DNA of 64,000 bases. Origin: Moheibacter sediminis. GTDB lineage: Bacteria; Bacteroidota; Bacteroidia; Flavobacteriales; Weeksellaceae. Position numbers and translations under genes: made by a program. This document shows, one piece after another, positions 46,329 to 54,607 of this stretch. The notes below the pieces were generated by a model. That model made no database searches, had not been told where the DNA came from, and saw only the letters and a program-made list of their open reading frames with translations. Location: assembly GCF_900176425.1 (NCBI RefSeq), contig NZ_FWXS01000001.1:372001-436000 (forward strand). Direction: 5' to 3'. The stretch's first letter is position 1. Every line of letters starts with the position of its first letter.

Positions 46329-46961
46329 TTATTCATAATCCAGCACCCACACCAGAAAGTAATCTTCCACTTTAGTGTAATGCGCAAAATATTTACGGCT
46401 TTGTGTTTCGTCAGAAATCCAGCATTTGATGGTTGCTTTCTCTACCAATTCAAATGGTTCTACACGGTAATGATGAAGGAAATTCCAGATGTTACCACCG
46501 TTTAATTTATACAACCCTTCTTTGATTCCCCAGATGACATGGAGATATTCCGATTCATTTTCTTTCGGGATCCAAATTGCTTCATCCTGTTCACGGATGA
46601 ATTTTTCCTTGATGTTAAAAATCTTAGAAGGACGATTTTTCTCAATGTCAATTCCGATGTTAAATTCACTCAAACCCACACAAACCATATTGTACGAATG
46701 CGTGATCGAGATCTGATTGGTTGCCGGCAGATAAGGTTTTCCTTTCGAATCGTAATAAATTTCCAAATCCAGGTTCAAAACTTTCAGACAAGCACGAAGT
46801 CCTAAATATTCTTTTGCTTGTTTCGGTGTCAACGTCAAATATTTCATGATTCTATAAGGACTCAATTGAAGAAAATCCAATAATTCTTCATCCGATTCTT
46901 CCGTTTTCCAACAGATGATTCGGGTAAAATTATCTTTATGTAATGAATCAATTAATGGCAT
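46329..46961 (-). CDS. 4'-phosphopantetheinyl transferase superfamily protein
   Basis: A 210-residue Sfp-type transferase with GIDIEKNRPS (magnesium-binding Asp) and the W-x-x-KE motif in WGIKEGLYKL. It converts apo-ACP to holo-ACP. It could modify the pigment-cluster ACP at 1772-2023 as well as the housekeeping ACP. The divergent ahcY promoter lies immediately upstream. Confidence 0.88.
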   Translation of the reverse strand: MPLIDSLHKDNFTRIICWKTEESDEELLDFLQLSPYRIMKYLTLTPKQAKEYLGLRACLKVLNLDLEIYYDSKGKPYLPATNQISITHSYNMVCVGLSEFNIGIDIEKNRPSKIFNIKEKFIREQDEAIWIPKENESEYLHVIWGIKEGLYKLNGGNIWNFLHHYRVEPFELVEKATIKCWISDETQSRKYFAHYTKVEDYFLVWVLDYE

Positions 46962-46984
46962 CCTTATTTTGAAAAAATAGTTTG

Positions 46985-46992
46985 TAACTTTG
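46985..46992 (+). promoter_or_regulatory. TAACTTTG promoter element for ahcY
   Basis: TAACTTTG fits TAnnTTTG; the ATG follows after 50 nt, so here a normal leader exists. Confidence 0.55.
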
Positions 46993-47042
46993 CACCTTCG
47001 AATTAGAAATTAATTCCTAAACTTATTTAATAAAAATTATTT

Positions 47043-48359
47043 ATGAGTACACAAGTTGAATATATTCCTTACAAAGTTAAAGATATTTCTTTAGCAGAAT
47101 GGGGAAGAAAAGAAATTACATTAGCAGAAGCTGAAATGCCGGGTTTGATGGCAATTCGTGAAGAATTTGGACCATCTCAGCCATTGAAAGGCGCAAGAAT
47201 TGCAGGGTGTCTTCACATGACCATCCAAACGGCCGTTTTGATTGAAACTTTAGTTGCTTTAGGAGCTGAAGTTACGTGGTCCTCTTGCAATATTTTTTCA
47301 ACGCAAGACCATGCTGCTGCTGCGATTGCTGCTGCCGGTATCCAGGTTTATGCATGGAAAGGTCTTGATGAAGAGTCTTTCGACTGGTGCATCGAACAAA
47401 CATTATTCTTCGGTGAAGACAGAAAACCATTGAACATGATTTTGGACGACGGTGGAGATTTGACGAACATGGTTTTTGATAAATTCCCTGAGTTTACAAA
47501 AGACATCAAAGGTCTTTCTGAAGAAACCACAACCGGAGTTCACAGATTATACGAAAGAATGAAAAACGGAACTTTGGTAATGCCTGCAATCAACGTAAAC
47601 GATTCGGTTACCAAATCTAAATTCGATAACAAATACGGATGTAAAGAATCTGCAGTAGATGCCGTTAGAAGAGCAACTGACATAATGTTGGCCGGAAAAA
47701 GAGTTGTAGTTTGCGGATACGGAGACGTAGGTAAAGGTACTGCTGCATCTTTCAGAGGAGCTGGTTCTATCGTGACGGTTACTGAAATCGACCCGATTTG
47801 TGCCCTTCAGGCTGCAATGGACGGTTACGAAGTAAAAAGATTAGATACTGTGGTTGATAATGCAGACATTGTAATCACAACTACAGGTAACTTCAACATC
47901 GTTAGAAAAGAACATTTCTTAAAATTAAAAGACAAAGCAATCGTTTGTAACATTGGTCACTTCGACAACGAAATTGATATGGCTTGGTTAAACGAAAACT
48001 ACGGTCACACAAAATCTGAAGTAAAACCTCAAGTAGATATCTATACTTTGGAAGGAGGAAAAGAAGTTATCATTTTGGCAGAAGGTCGTTTGGTAAACTT
48101 GGGTTGTGCAACTGGCCACCCATCTTTTGTGATGTCTAACTCTTTCTCAAACCAGACTTTAGCTCAAATCGAACTTTGGACTAATTCTGAAGCTTACGGA
48201 AACGAAGTTTATATGTTGCCTAAACATCTAGATGAAAAAGTTGCCGCCTTGCATCTTAAAAAATTAAGCGTAGAGTTAGAAGTTCTTTCAACTGAACAAG
48301 CCGATTATATCGGAGTTCCTGTAGAAGGGCCATTCAAACCGGAATATTACAGATATTAA
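47043..48359 (+). CDS. ahcY: Adenosylhomocysteinase
   Basis: A 438-residue protein with the [15 protein letters not shown] segment, the NAD loop [11 protein letters not shown], and the C-terminal KPEYYRY end that closes the active site of the partner subunit. It hydrolyses S-adenosylhomocysteine, the product of the several methyltransferases in this window. Monocistronic with a strong terminator. Confidence 0.98.
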   Translation: MSTQVEYIPYKVKDISLAEWGRKEITLAEAEMPGLMAIREEFGPSQPLKGARIAGCLHMTIQTAVLIETLVALGAEVTWSSCNIFSTQDHAAAAIAAAGIQVYAWKGLDEESFDWCIEQTLFFGEDRKPLNMILDDGGDLTNMVFDKFPEFTKDIKGLSEETTTGVHRLYERMKNGTLVMPAINVNDSVTKSKFDNKYGCKESAVDAVRRATDIMLAGKRVVVCGYGDVGKGTAASFRGAGSIVTVTEIDPICALQAAMDGYEVKRLDTVVDNADIVITTTGNFNIVRKEHFLKLKDKAIVCNIGHFDNEIDMAWLNENYGHTKSEVKPQVDIYTLEGGKEVIILAEGRLVNLGCATGHPSFVMSNSFSNQTLAQIELWTNSEAYGNEVYMLPKHLDEKVAALHLKKLSVELEVLSTEQADYIGVPVEGPFKPEYYRY

Positions 48360-48381
48360 TGGAACTTTAAATTCACATACC

Positions 48382-48417
48382 ACCTGTCAGTTTTCCAAAA
48401 CCTGACAGGTTTTTTAT
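48382..48417 (+). terminator. Terminator of ahcY
   Basis: Perfect 9-bp stem ACCTGTCAG/CTGACAGGT (48382-48390 with 48402-48410) followed by seven T residues. Confidence 0.9.
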
Positions 48418-48479
48418 TTCCAGATACCATCAGCAATTCTCAAAACTAAACATTAGACTTTGGGCGCCATCTAGCGCTG

Positions 48480-48546
48480 CTCCGGGGTTCCGTATGCCGC
48501 CCTAAACAATGACACCGCACAGGCGGCACACCAAGCCCTCCATATC
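48480..48546 (+). repeat. 67-nt GC-rich interspersed repeat, copy 1
   Basis: The element starts CTCCGGGGTTCCGTATGCCGCC and ends GGCGGCACACCAAGCCCT-n-CATATC. Copy 2 lies inverted at 52959-53025 with the same length. The inner TGCCGCC/GGCGGCA arms can form a hairpin, extended imperfectly outward. Its GC content is far above the surrounding DNA. It fills most of the gap between ahcY and the next gene (48360-48678) together with a GC-rich flank to about 48570. Confidence 0.85.
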
Positions 48547-48665
48547 GCGGGTGCGGGCAAACCTCCAAAACCTTCTCCAAAACAACCAAAAATTTTACAA
48601 CAACGGTTTTCTGGATTTTAAAAACCAATAACCATCAACCACTTTGCCACCTGCACCGAAATAAT

Positions 48666-48673
48666 TACTTTTG
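48666..48673 (+). promoter_or_regulatory. TACTTTTG promoter element 5 nt before the next ATG
   Basis: TACTTTTG fits TAnnTTTG and ends 5 nt before the ATG at 48679; a leaderless transcript is expected. Confidence 0.55.
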
Positions 48674-48678
48674 CACTC

Positions 48679-50247
48679 ATGCCCAAACAAGTTACCATTC
48701 GGATTTCGCCACAAGATTTCGCCAATGAAAATTTACTCAAAAAACATTTGGCAAATTCCCTCAACCTCAAAACCAAACAGATCAATGCATACCAGATTCT
48801 CCGTCATTCATTAGACGCCAGAAGCCGAAATATCGTTCTCCAACTGCAAATCAATGTTTTCGTCGACGAACCTTTCGAAGATGCTTTTGCATTCGATGCG
48901 CCTTTGCAAGATGTCTCCAATGCAAAGCCTGTTTTGATTGCCGGAGCAGGACCTGCCGGACTTTTTGCTGCATTGCGCCTAATCGAAGCCGGACTCAAAC
49001 CTGTCATCATCGAGCGCGGAAAAGATGTGCGCGAACGCCGTCGTGACCTCGCTGCCATGAACAAAGAAGGCACAGTCAATTCCGAATCCAATTATTGTTA
49101 TGGTGAAGGAGGCGCCGGAACTTATTCCGATGGGAAATTGTACACCCGTTCCACGAAAAGAGGAAACGTCCTCAAAAGTTTGCAATGGTTTCATCATTTT
49201 GGAGCGACAGAAAGGATTTTGCAGGAAGCACATCCGCACATCGGAACTAATAAATTACCGGGAATTATCGCCAAAATGCGTGAAGCCATCCAAAAATGTG
49301 GCGGTGAAGTTCATTTCAACTCAAAAGTTACCGATTTCATCATCGAAGGAAATCAATTGAAAGGTGTTAGAATCAACGATGAATTCAATTTGAATTCCGA
49401 GGCGTTGATTCTCGCAACGGGACATTCCGCACGCGACATTTTTCATTTATTAAATAATAAAAACATTCTTATCGAAAGCAAACCTTTTGCAATCGGTGTA
49501 CGCATTGAGCATCCGCAAAAGCTTATTGACAGCATACAATACCATTGCTCCCCAGATGAAGACCGCAACGAATTACTCCCGGCAGCCGCTTATTCAGTGG
49601 TCAGTCAGGAAGCAGGGAGAGGTGTGTTTTCATTTTGTATGTGTCCGGGCGGAATCATCGCGCCGGCAAGCACTGACGAAGGAGAATTGGTCGTAAACGG
49701 ATGGTCTCCATCAAAACGTGACGGTATTTATGCAAACTCTGGAATGGTTGTGACTGTTGATGAAAAAGATTTTTCAAGTTATGGATTCACAGGACCTTTG
49801 GCAGGAATGGAATTTCAGCAAATGATCGAACAAAAAGCATGGAATGCCGGCGGTGGGAAACTAGTAGCACCAGCACAGCGAATGACTGATTTCGTAAAGG
49901 GAGTCGTTTCACAATCTTTGCCCGATTGTTCTTATCTTCCCGGAACCAATTCAGCGCAGTTGAATTCAGTTTTACCCATTGAGGTTTATGCTTCCATGCG
50001 TAAAGGATTTCAATCTTTCGGACAGAAAATGAAAGGTTATTACACCGAAGAAGCAATCGTTTTGGCGACAGAAAGTCGAACTTCCTCTCCAGTCAGAATT
50101 CCGAGAAATAACGACAATCTACAACATACGCAAATCAAAGGTTTATTTCCGTGCGGAGAAGGCGCGGGCTATGCTGGTGGCATCATTTCTGCTGCGATGG
50201 ATGGTGAAAAAGTAGCAGCGGCAGTTGCTATGTCCCTTCAATCATAG
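48679..50247 (+). CDS. NAD(P)/FAD-dependent oxidoreductase (COG2509 type)
   Basis: A 522-residue flavoprotein. An N-terminal domain of about 85 residues precedes the FAD loop IAGAGPAGLFAALRL. The family-typical SNYCYGEGGAGTYSDGKLYT follows, then CMCPGGIIAPAS and the C-terminal GEGAGYAGGIISAAMDG. This matches the COG2509 uncharacterised FAD-dependent dehydrogenases. Substrate unknown. Confidence 0.88.
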   Translation: MPKQVTIRISPQDFANENLLKKHLANSLNLKTKQINAYQILRHSLDARSRNIVLQLQINVFVDEPFEDAFAFDAPLQDVSNAKPVLIAGAGPAGLFAALRLIEAGLKPVIIERGKDVRERRRDLAAMNKEGTVNSESNYCYGEGGAGTYSDGKLYTRSTKRGNVLKSLQWFHHFGATERILQEAHPHIGTNKLPGIIAKMREAIQKCGGEVHFNSKVTDFIIEGNQLKGVRINDEFNLNSEALILATGHSARDIFHLLNNKNILIESKPFAIGVRIEHPQKLIDSIQYHCSPDEDRNELLPAAAYSVVSQEAGRGVFSFCMCPGGIIAPASTDEGELVVNGWSPSKRDGIYANSGMVVTVDEKDFSSYGFTGPLAGMEFQQMIEQKAWNAGGGKLVAPAQRMTDFVKGVVSQSLPDCSYLPGTNSAQLNSVLPIEVYASMRKGFQSFGQKMKGYYTEEAIVLATESRTSSPVRIPRNNDNLQHTQIKGLFPCGEGAGYAGGIISAAMDGEKVAAAVAMSLQS

Positions 50248-50287
50248 AAAGCCTGATAGATTTTAAAAACCTGTCAGATCTGGAATT

Positions 50288-50848
50288 TTATTTAACAGTA
50301 AAAACCAAGTGCTCGTACTGTCCGCCCATCAGATTTTTAGTTTTGATGATTTTAAAGCCGATTCGTTCGTATAATTTTTTAGCAGAGGGATTTTCTACAT
50401 CTACCAATAATCCGACTTTATAAAATCCTTTTTCTTTAGCATGAATTATCATTGCTTCAATCAGTTTCCTGCCGATTCCTTTTCCCTGATGATTCATCGA
50501 AACGCTGACGGTATCGATATAAAATTCTCCTGCTTCAGTTTCATCTTCCGGAATTTGTTCAAATCTAAATTTTTCCAACAAATGATCTAAAAAAGGTGTG
50601 CGTAATTCATTCAATTTATTTCCGTCATAACCTGTAATCGAACCAATGATTTCTCCGTTTTCTTCAAAAACCAGAGTATTTTCATAACTGTACTGATTTC
50701 CTTTTTGCTGAAAGAAATACTCAAAAACAGGAATGGATTTTTCCAAATCCGAACTTTGCGTGAATTTCATCGCCAGATCTTCCATTGCTTGTACAATCAA
50801 TGGTGCAACTTGTATATAATCAGATTTTTGAGCGGGACGGATTAGCAT
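50288..50848 (-). CDS. GNAT family N-acetyltransferase
   Basis: A 186-residue acetyltransferase with the acetyl-CoA loop NHQGKGIGRKLIEA and the following LLVDVENPSAKKLYERIGF. It starts immediately after a decayed toxin gene, so it may use a promoter or leader inherited from that locus. Substrate unknown. Confidence 0.85.
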   Translation of the reverse strand: MLIRPAQKSDYIQVAPLIVQAMEDLAMKFTQSSDLEKSIPVFEYFFQQKGNQYSYENTLVFEENGEIIGSITGYDGNKLNELRTPFLDHLLEKFRFEQIPEDETEAGEFYIDTVSVSMNHQGKGIGRKLIEAMIIHAKEKGFYKVGLLVDVENPSAKKLYERIGFKIIKTKNLMGGQYEHLVFTVK

Positions 50849-50849
50849 T

Positions 50850-50982
50850 TTATTTTTTGTAGTAAATGGGTTTTCTGCTGGTATGTATGATTCTTAAAAT
50901 TTGGATTTCATCCATTTTTACACGAAATGAAATTCTGTAAGAATCGACAAATAATACATGATAAGTTCAATTTGATTTCCAT
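50850..50982 (-). pseudogene. Remnant of a RelE/ParE-type toxin gene
   Basis: An ATG at 50982 overlaps the stop of the antitoxin remnant (TAATG), as in intact TA operons, and begins MEIKL. After a frame break the C-terminus of a RelE/ParE toxin is readable: YHVLFVDSYRISFRVK then EIQILRIIHTSRKPIYY. About 50-60 residues of the toxin core are missing, so this is an internal deletion and the protein cannot be functional. Confidence 0.7.
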
Positions 50983-51219
50983 TACAAAGATTTTCTTCTT
51001 TCTGAAAGCAAACTTTCTATGTCATTTTTGAAATAAACTGACCGGAATAGATTGCTTTTTCAGCTTCGTTAATCTCCAAATTGTGTTCTTTCAAAAATTC
51101 AGAATTAATTGAATTTTCATCGATTTCATCAATCGTTTTGAATTTAAAATTCAGACTTTCCATAAAAGCAAGCAATACTTTTTTTCCTGTTCATTTTGTA
51201 TGTCGATAAGAATATGCAT
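50982..51219 (-). pseudogene. Remnant of the cognate antitoxin gene (two frameshifts)
   Basis: The ATG at 51219 opens MHILIDIQNEQEKK. At a run of seven A the frame shifts to VLLAFMESLNFKFKTIDEID ... AEKAIYSGQFISK, and at a run of five A it shifts again to NDIESLLSERRKSL and stop. The span is 238 nt, two bases short of 80 codons, so one base appears lost at each A run. The layout fits a type II antitoxin upstream of its toxin. Confidence 0.7.
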
Positions 51220-51241
51220 GAAGTAAAGTTAATATTTTAAT

Positions 51242-52054
51242 TTAAAATCTAAATCCAATACCTAAATTAAATCTTAAATTGAAGAAATTATCTGAAGTCA
51301 ATTTCATCCTTGCTGAATTATTGGTCAAAGTAATTTCGGTATCGCCATTTGGCAATTCAAAATCGCTCAATTCTTCTCTCAATTGTTCCATTTCGGCATC
51401 TGAAAGATTATAATCGGAAACAGAATTGAAATCAATTTTCACGTTTGAAAAATAAGGCCCTAGCGAAGTGTCAATCGTGAAATGTTTTCCAATTGTGAAC
51501 TGCGTTCCAATGTTCAAACCGTACCCAAAACCTTTGTATTTTCCTTCGAAATCAATTAAATATTGGTCTTCAAATGTTGTGAAATTATAATTTGAGCTAA
51601 AATCATAATTATCAAATCTCAAAAAAGGACCTAGGTAAAAACCCTTACCATAACCTTGCCCCAGGTAAAATCTAACTTCAGGAGTGATGGCATTTCCACT
51701 GAATTCAAAGTCGCGGAAAAATCTTTCACCTGTACTTTCCAGATTGTCAATTCCGCTTGAGTCTTCGATGAGGTCAATGACCTTGTCTTCAAAAACCATC
51801 CCGCGTTTCGGAGTGAATTTATATCCTAAAGAAATGGACATAAAATTGACAGGGAAAAACTCATATTGAAATGATAGGGTTCCTACAAACAGAGAAGGAA
51901 CATTTAATTTGATGATGTGTCGGGAAGGCGATTCAGTTTGAATGGAATCATAAACTAAAGTTGGATCATCAAGAATTGTATCTTCTTGAGCATTTGCAAA
52001 TTGTGTAAACACCAACAGTGTCATAACACAAAATAATTTTACAATGTTTTTCAT
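51242..52054 (-). CDS. DUF3575-like outer membrane beta-barrel protein
   Basis: A 270-residue protein with a signal peptide (FANAQ), then alternating amphipathic strands (IIKLNVPSLFVGTLSFQYE, SISLGYKFTPKRG, PEVRFYLGQGYGKGFYLGP) and an aromatic C-terminal strand ending FRF. The pattern fits the DUF3575 family of Bacteroidota. Function unknown, outer membrane location likely. Confidence 0.78.
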   Translation of the reverse strand: MKNIVKLFCVMTLLVFTQFANAQEDTILDDPTLVYDSIQTESPSRHIIKLNVPSLFVGTLSFQYEFFPVNFMSISLGYKFTPKRGMVFEDKVIDLIEDSSGIDNLESTGERFFRDFEFSGNAITPEVRFYLGQGYGKGFYLGPFLRFDNYDFSSNYNFTTFEDQYLIDFEGKYKGFGYGLNIGTQFTIGKHFTIDTSLGPYFSNVKIDFNSVSDYNLSDAEMEQLREELSDFELPNGDTEITLTNNSARMKLTSDNFFNLRFNLGIGFRF

Positions 52055-52090
52055 GTCTGATAGAAAGTTTAGTTAACATAAGTAGAAGTT

Positions 52091-52786
52091 TTAGCTGGTG
52101 AGTGTGTGGAAGGCTTCTTCCAGATTTTTATATTGTCCTTTGAACTCTTCGATAGGGCTGTCAGAGACGATTTTTCCTTTGTTGAGTAAAATTACTCTGG
52201 AACAAAGTGCCTCAACTTCCTGCATGATGTGTGTGGAAAGAATTACGGTTTTTTCTTTTCCGATTTCGCGGATAACCTCGCGAATTTCCAAAATCTGATT
52301 TGGGTCAAGCCCGTTTGTAGGTTCATCTAAGATTAGAATTTCAGGGTTTGAAAGAATGGCTTGTGCAAGACCAACGCGCTGTTTGTAACCTTTGGAAAGC
52401 TGTCCGATTTTTTTGTGGCTTTCGGGCGTTAACCCCACCTTTTTGATGACTTCTTCGATGCGTTCTTTCTTTTCATTGCGAATGTTTCCTACAAATTTTA
52501 AATATTCGCGGATGTACATTTCGTAATAAAGCGGATTGTTTTCAGGTAAAAATCCGATTAATTTTTTAGTTTGAATGGGTTGGTTGAGAACTGAAAATTC
52601 ATTGACTTTTATTTCCCCGCCGTCAGGAATGATGGCTCCTGTGACACTTTTCATCAATGTTGATTTTCCGGCGCCGTTTGGACCTAAAAGTCCGACTACT
52701 TCACCACTTTTTATAGAAAATGAAATCGAATCCAATGCCTTTTGGTTGCCGTAGTTTTTGGATAATGATGAAATGACGATGCCCAT
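52091..52786 (-). CDS. ABC transporter ATP-binding protein, GldA-like
   Basis: A 231-residue ATPase with Walker A LGPNGAGKST, the signature LSKGYKQRVGLAQA and Walker B ILILDEPTNGLDP. Its N-terminus (ISSLSKNYGNQKALDSISF) is close to GldA, the gliding-motility-associated ATPase, but GldA is about 300 residues and the C-terminal extension is absent here. No gldF/gldG permease is adjacent. It may be a shorter GldA orthologue or another export ATPase. Confidence 0.8.
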   Translation of the reverse strand: MGIVISSLSKNYGNQKALDSISFSIKSGEVVGLLGPNGAGKSTLMKSVTGAIIPDGGEIKVNEFSVLNQPIQTKKLIGFLPENNPLYYEMYIREYLKFVGNIRNEKKERIEEVIKKVGLTPESHKKIGQLSKGYKQRVGLAQAILSNPEILILDEPTNGLDPNQILEIREVIREIGKEKTVILSTHIMQEVEALCSRVILLNKGKIVSDSPIEEFKGQYKNLEEAFHTLTS

Positions 52787-52958
52787 TTTGTTTATTTATC
52801 TAACAAAAGTAAGGATTAAGTTTTTATTTTTTGAATTGGATTCCGAATGTAAATGTTTTATCGGGCTTATGTGAGATTTGATATTAAGAGAAGAAACCGT
52901 GAGGTTTCGGTAATTATCTTTTATGACAAAAAAAATTAGATAACGGAATTCTGTGAGG

Positions 52959-53025
52959 GATATGCAGGGCTTGGTGTGCCGCCTACTACGTTTTGATTTT
53001 TGTGGCGGCATACGGAACCCCGGAG
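52959..53025 (-). repeat. 67-nt GC-rich interspersed repeat, copy 2 (inverted)
   Basis: Reverse-complement copy of 48480-48546. The outer 22-24 nt at each end are conserved; the roughly 20-nt centre differs. It lies between the GldA-like gene and tmRNA, in a stretch (52787-53210) that otherwise holds only another hairpin and the tmRNA promoter. Confidence 0.85.
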
Positions 53026-53033
53026 TAGCCCGA

Positions 53034-53084
53034 CCCCGTTGCACGGGAATTGTGAATTTATAATCTGATTGAATTGCAACGGGG
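53034..53084. repeat. Hairpin-forming inverted repeat CCCCGTTGC/GCAACGGGG
   Basis: Nine-bp perfect arms (53034-53042 with 53076-53084) around an AT-rich 33-nt loop, directly beside repeat copy 2. The following CTTCGACAAGCTCAGCATGACA (53104-53125) resembles intergenic sequence I recall as frequent in flavobacteria. Confidence 0.65.
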
Positions 53085-53166
53085 GCACAGCCTGATTAGA
53101 TGCTTCGACAAGCTCAGCATGACATACTGATATTTTGACAGTTGTATTTAATTGGCATTTATTTTG

Positions 53167-53174
53167 TACTTTTG
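53167..53174 (+). promoter_or_regulatory. TACTTTTG promoter element for tmRNA
   Basis: TACTTTTG fits TAnnTTTG, 36 nt before the mature 5' end; a TTG triplet 22 nt further upstream may be the -33 element. Confidence 0.55.
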
Positions 53175-53210
53175 CAGACTGAATTTTAAAGATTCGTTAT
53201 TTGAAATTAT

Positions 53211-53607
53211 GGGGCTGACCGGTTTTGACAGCAAGGTCAATAGACGGAGTAAGCATGTCGTGGAATGTCGCGTACCCACGTTAATCAGACGCTTCAACTT
53301 TATAACTGGCAACAACAATTACGCTTTAGCTGCCTAATTGATCGAATTATAGTAGATCTTGGCGTTTCTGTACTAGGTATGGAAGCTAAATGTCTCTCAA
53401 ATGCCTTTCCTTACGGCGTTTGATTAAGAGGCACAGCAATGTGGGGATAGACAAGATGGTGTTTCGGAGTCTTGTCGAAATTTAAGAAACTAAGCTGCAG
53501 ATAGGGTGTTTGTTCTCGGTCTGTAGTCGAAAACCAAAAACAAAATAAGCATGTAGAAAGCACGTAGGTTGCTTGTTTGGACGCGGGTTCGAATCCCGCC
53601 AGCTCCA
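53211..53607 (+). ncRNA. ssrA: Transfer-messenger RNA (tmRNA)
   Basis: About 397 nt. The 5' end GGGGCTGACCGGTTTTGAC pairs with the 3' end CAGCTCCA to form the tRNA-like acceptor; the third pair is G-U, the alanyl-tRNA synthetase identity element. The T-arm GCGGGTTCGAATCCCGC is at 53583-53599. The mRNA-like part encodes the degradation tag. The CCA end is not encoded. It rescues stalled ribosomes and tags the nascent chain for proteolysis. Confidence 0.96.
53308..53337 (+). other. tmRNA tag-peptide reading frame (GNNNYALAA, stop)
   Basis: Codons GGC AAC AAC AAT TAC GCT TTA GCT GCC TAA encode GNNNYALAA and stop. The YALAA end is the usual ClpXP-recognised C-terminus; the alanine charged on tmRNA precedes it. 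Confidence 0.9.
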
Positions 53608-53611
53608 CTTT

Positions 53612-53652
53612 GCGGGATAGATAATTTTTTTCATTCTTTGTCCCGCTTTTAT
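53612..53652 (+). terminator. Terminator downstream of tmRNA
   Basis: Stem GCGGGA/TCCCGC (53612-53617 with 53641-53646) with a long loop, followed by TTTTATTTT. Confidence 0.6.
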
Positions 53653-53724
53653 TTTCGTATAATTTATTGTTAATCAGGTATATATTTTTAACAACATCAT
53701 TGATTCTTGCAGTTCGATTTATAA

Positions 53725-54094
53725 TTATTTCTCCGTAGGACGCATGGCGGGTGTACCTTCATTTTTCTTGGCAAAATCATAAGTTTTAGTTCTTAATTCT
53801 TTGTTGGCTGTAGCTGCGTCAGAATAAAGCTGATCTATATTAGAGGTTTTTTGTAGAACTTCTCTATTTGGTAAATTTTTAAGTATATCATCACTAAGTT
53901 TAGAATTACTTTGTCTTTTTACTCTACGTTCCAACACATCGTCTATCCATTTATTCAGTTTTGGAAGTTTTGTACTTAATTTCCCTACTCCTTTTACAAT
54001 AGTTATTACAGATAATACAATATCTATGGCAATGATGGTATCTTCTCCGACATTGTGGGCTATAACATAGCGGGAAAGCGAAGAATTGTAAAAG
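53725..54094 (-). pseudogene. C-terminal gene remnant downstream of tmRNA (toxin-region-like)
   Basis: A frame open from about 54110 to the stop at 53725 has no ATG start but reads as coherent protein: SRYVIAHNVGEDTIIAIDIVL, then a hydrophobic VITIVKGVGK, LNKWIDDVLERR and a charged C-terminus ending AMRPTEK. A GTG at 53937 could start only the last 70 residues. It looks like the end of a larger protein such as an Rhs or polymorphic-toxin tip, but I do not recognise the family. Upstream sequence has been lost. Confidence 0.5.
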
Positions 54095-54127
54095 AAAAAA
54101 CCGTTTCATACATCGAAACGGTTTTTT
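54095..54127. terminator. Strong hairpin between two gene remnants
   Basis: Thirteen-bp stem AAAAAACCGTTTC/GAAACGGTTTTTT with a 7-nt loop; A and T runs on both sides make it bidirectional. It would end the remnant at 54147-54320. Confidence 0.85.
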
Positions 54128-54146
54128 TATAAAACTCAGTTCTATA

Positions 54147-54320
54147 CTATTTTTCTTTATAATCATACAATCTGCCTACTACCTCATATTTTCCTTGTTC
54201 ATTTAGTTTTATACGGATATGCCCTGTATAATAATGATAAGCAAACGCCTCGCCTTTTTCATCATCTATTGATATGATAATTCCGGACCTCTCAGGTTCA
54301 CAAACCTGAAAAGTGTGCTT
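54147..54320 (-). pseudogene. Gene remnant (58 codons, no start)
   Basis: A minus-strand frame between an in-frame stop at 54321-54323 and the TAG at 54147-54149 encodes a plausible soluble C-terminus: HTFQVCEPERSGIIISIDDE, then AFAYHYYTGHIRIKLNEQ and VVGRLYDYKEK. There is no ATG at its beginning. It is followed by a strong terminator, so it was probably the end of a small gene, for example an immunity protein; that identity is a guess. Confidence 0.45.
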
Positions 54321-54323
54321 TTA

Positions 54324-54607
54324 ATTTTGTTTTCCATTTGGATAAATTGGTTTTTATGATTAATAATTTATACATACAAAGCATGACGCTATAATATATT
54401 ATAGCATTTACTTTATTGAAATAAAAAAGGGGTGTTATTTCTATAAAAGAAATAGTTTTAGAAGTGTTGTCATAGGTTAAGTTTTAGGTTGAAAATCATT
54501 TTGACTAAAATAGTCAATGTTTTTAATTAACAAGATAAATTTAAAATTATTTTTTAGATGACTAATTAATTAGATGCAGATAATTTGGAAAGGGTTGGTT
54601 AAAGAAA
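54324..54607. other. AT-rich non-coding stretch
   Basis: No coherent frame, hairpin or promoter stands out between the remnant and the ThuA gene end. Confidence 0.5.

Noticed and set aside
46985-47042. SAH riboswitch upstream of ahcY
   Set aside because: Only 50 nt lie between the promoter element and the ATG, the sequence is AT-rich, and no SAH-riboswitch-like pairing is visible.
48446-48628. 60-codon minus-strand frame over repeat copy 1
   Set aside because: Same reason: it is a by-product of the GC-rich repeat, not a gene.
52796-53044. 82-codon minus-strand frame containing an Arg/Pro-rich N-terminus
   Set aside because: It runs through the 67-nt repeat and has no promoter, family or coding pattern; its unusual composition comes from the GC-rich repeat.
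53152-53337. 61-codon frame ending in NNNYALAA
   Set aside because: Only the last nine codons are translated, as the tmRNA tag; the rest is tmRNA and promoter sequence.
53411-53608. 65-codon minus-strand frame MELAGFEPASKQ
   Set aside because: Antisense of the tmRNA 3' part; MELAGFEP is the well-known spurious translation of a T-arm region.
53951-54166. 71-codon minus-strand frame starting MIIKKNSIEL
   Set aside because: It crosses the strong terminator hairpin and its Cys/Arg-rich product is the off-frame reading of the remnant described at 53725-54094.
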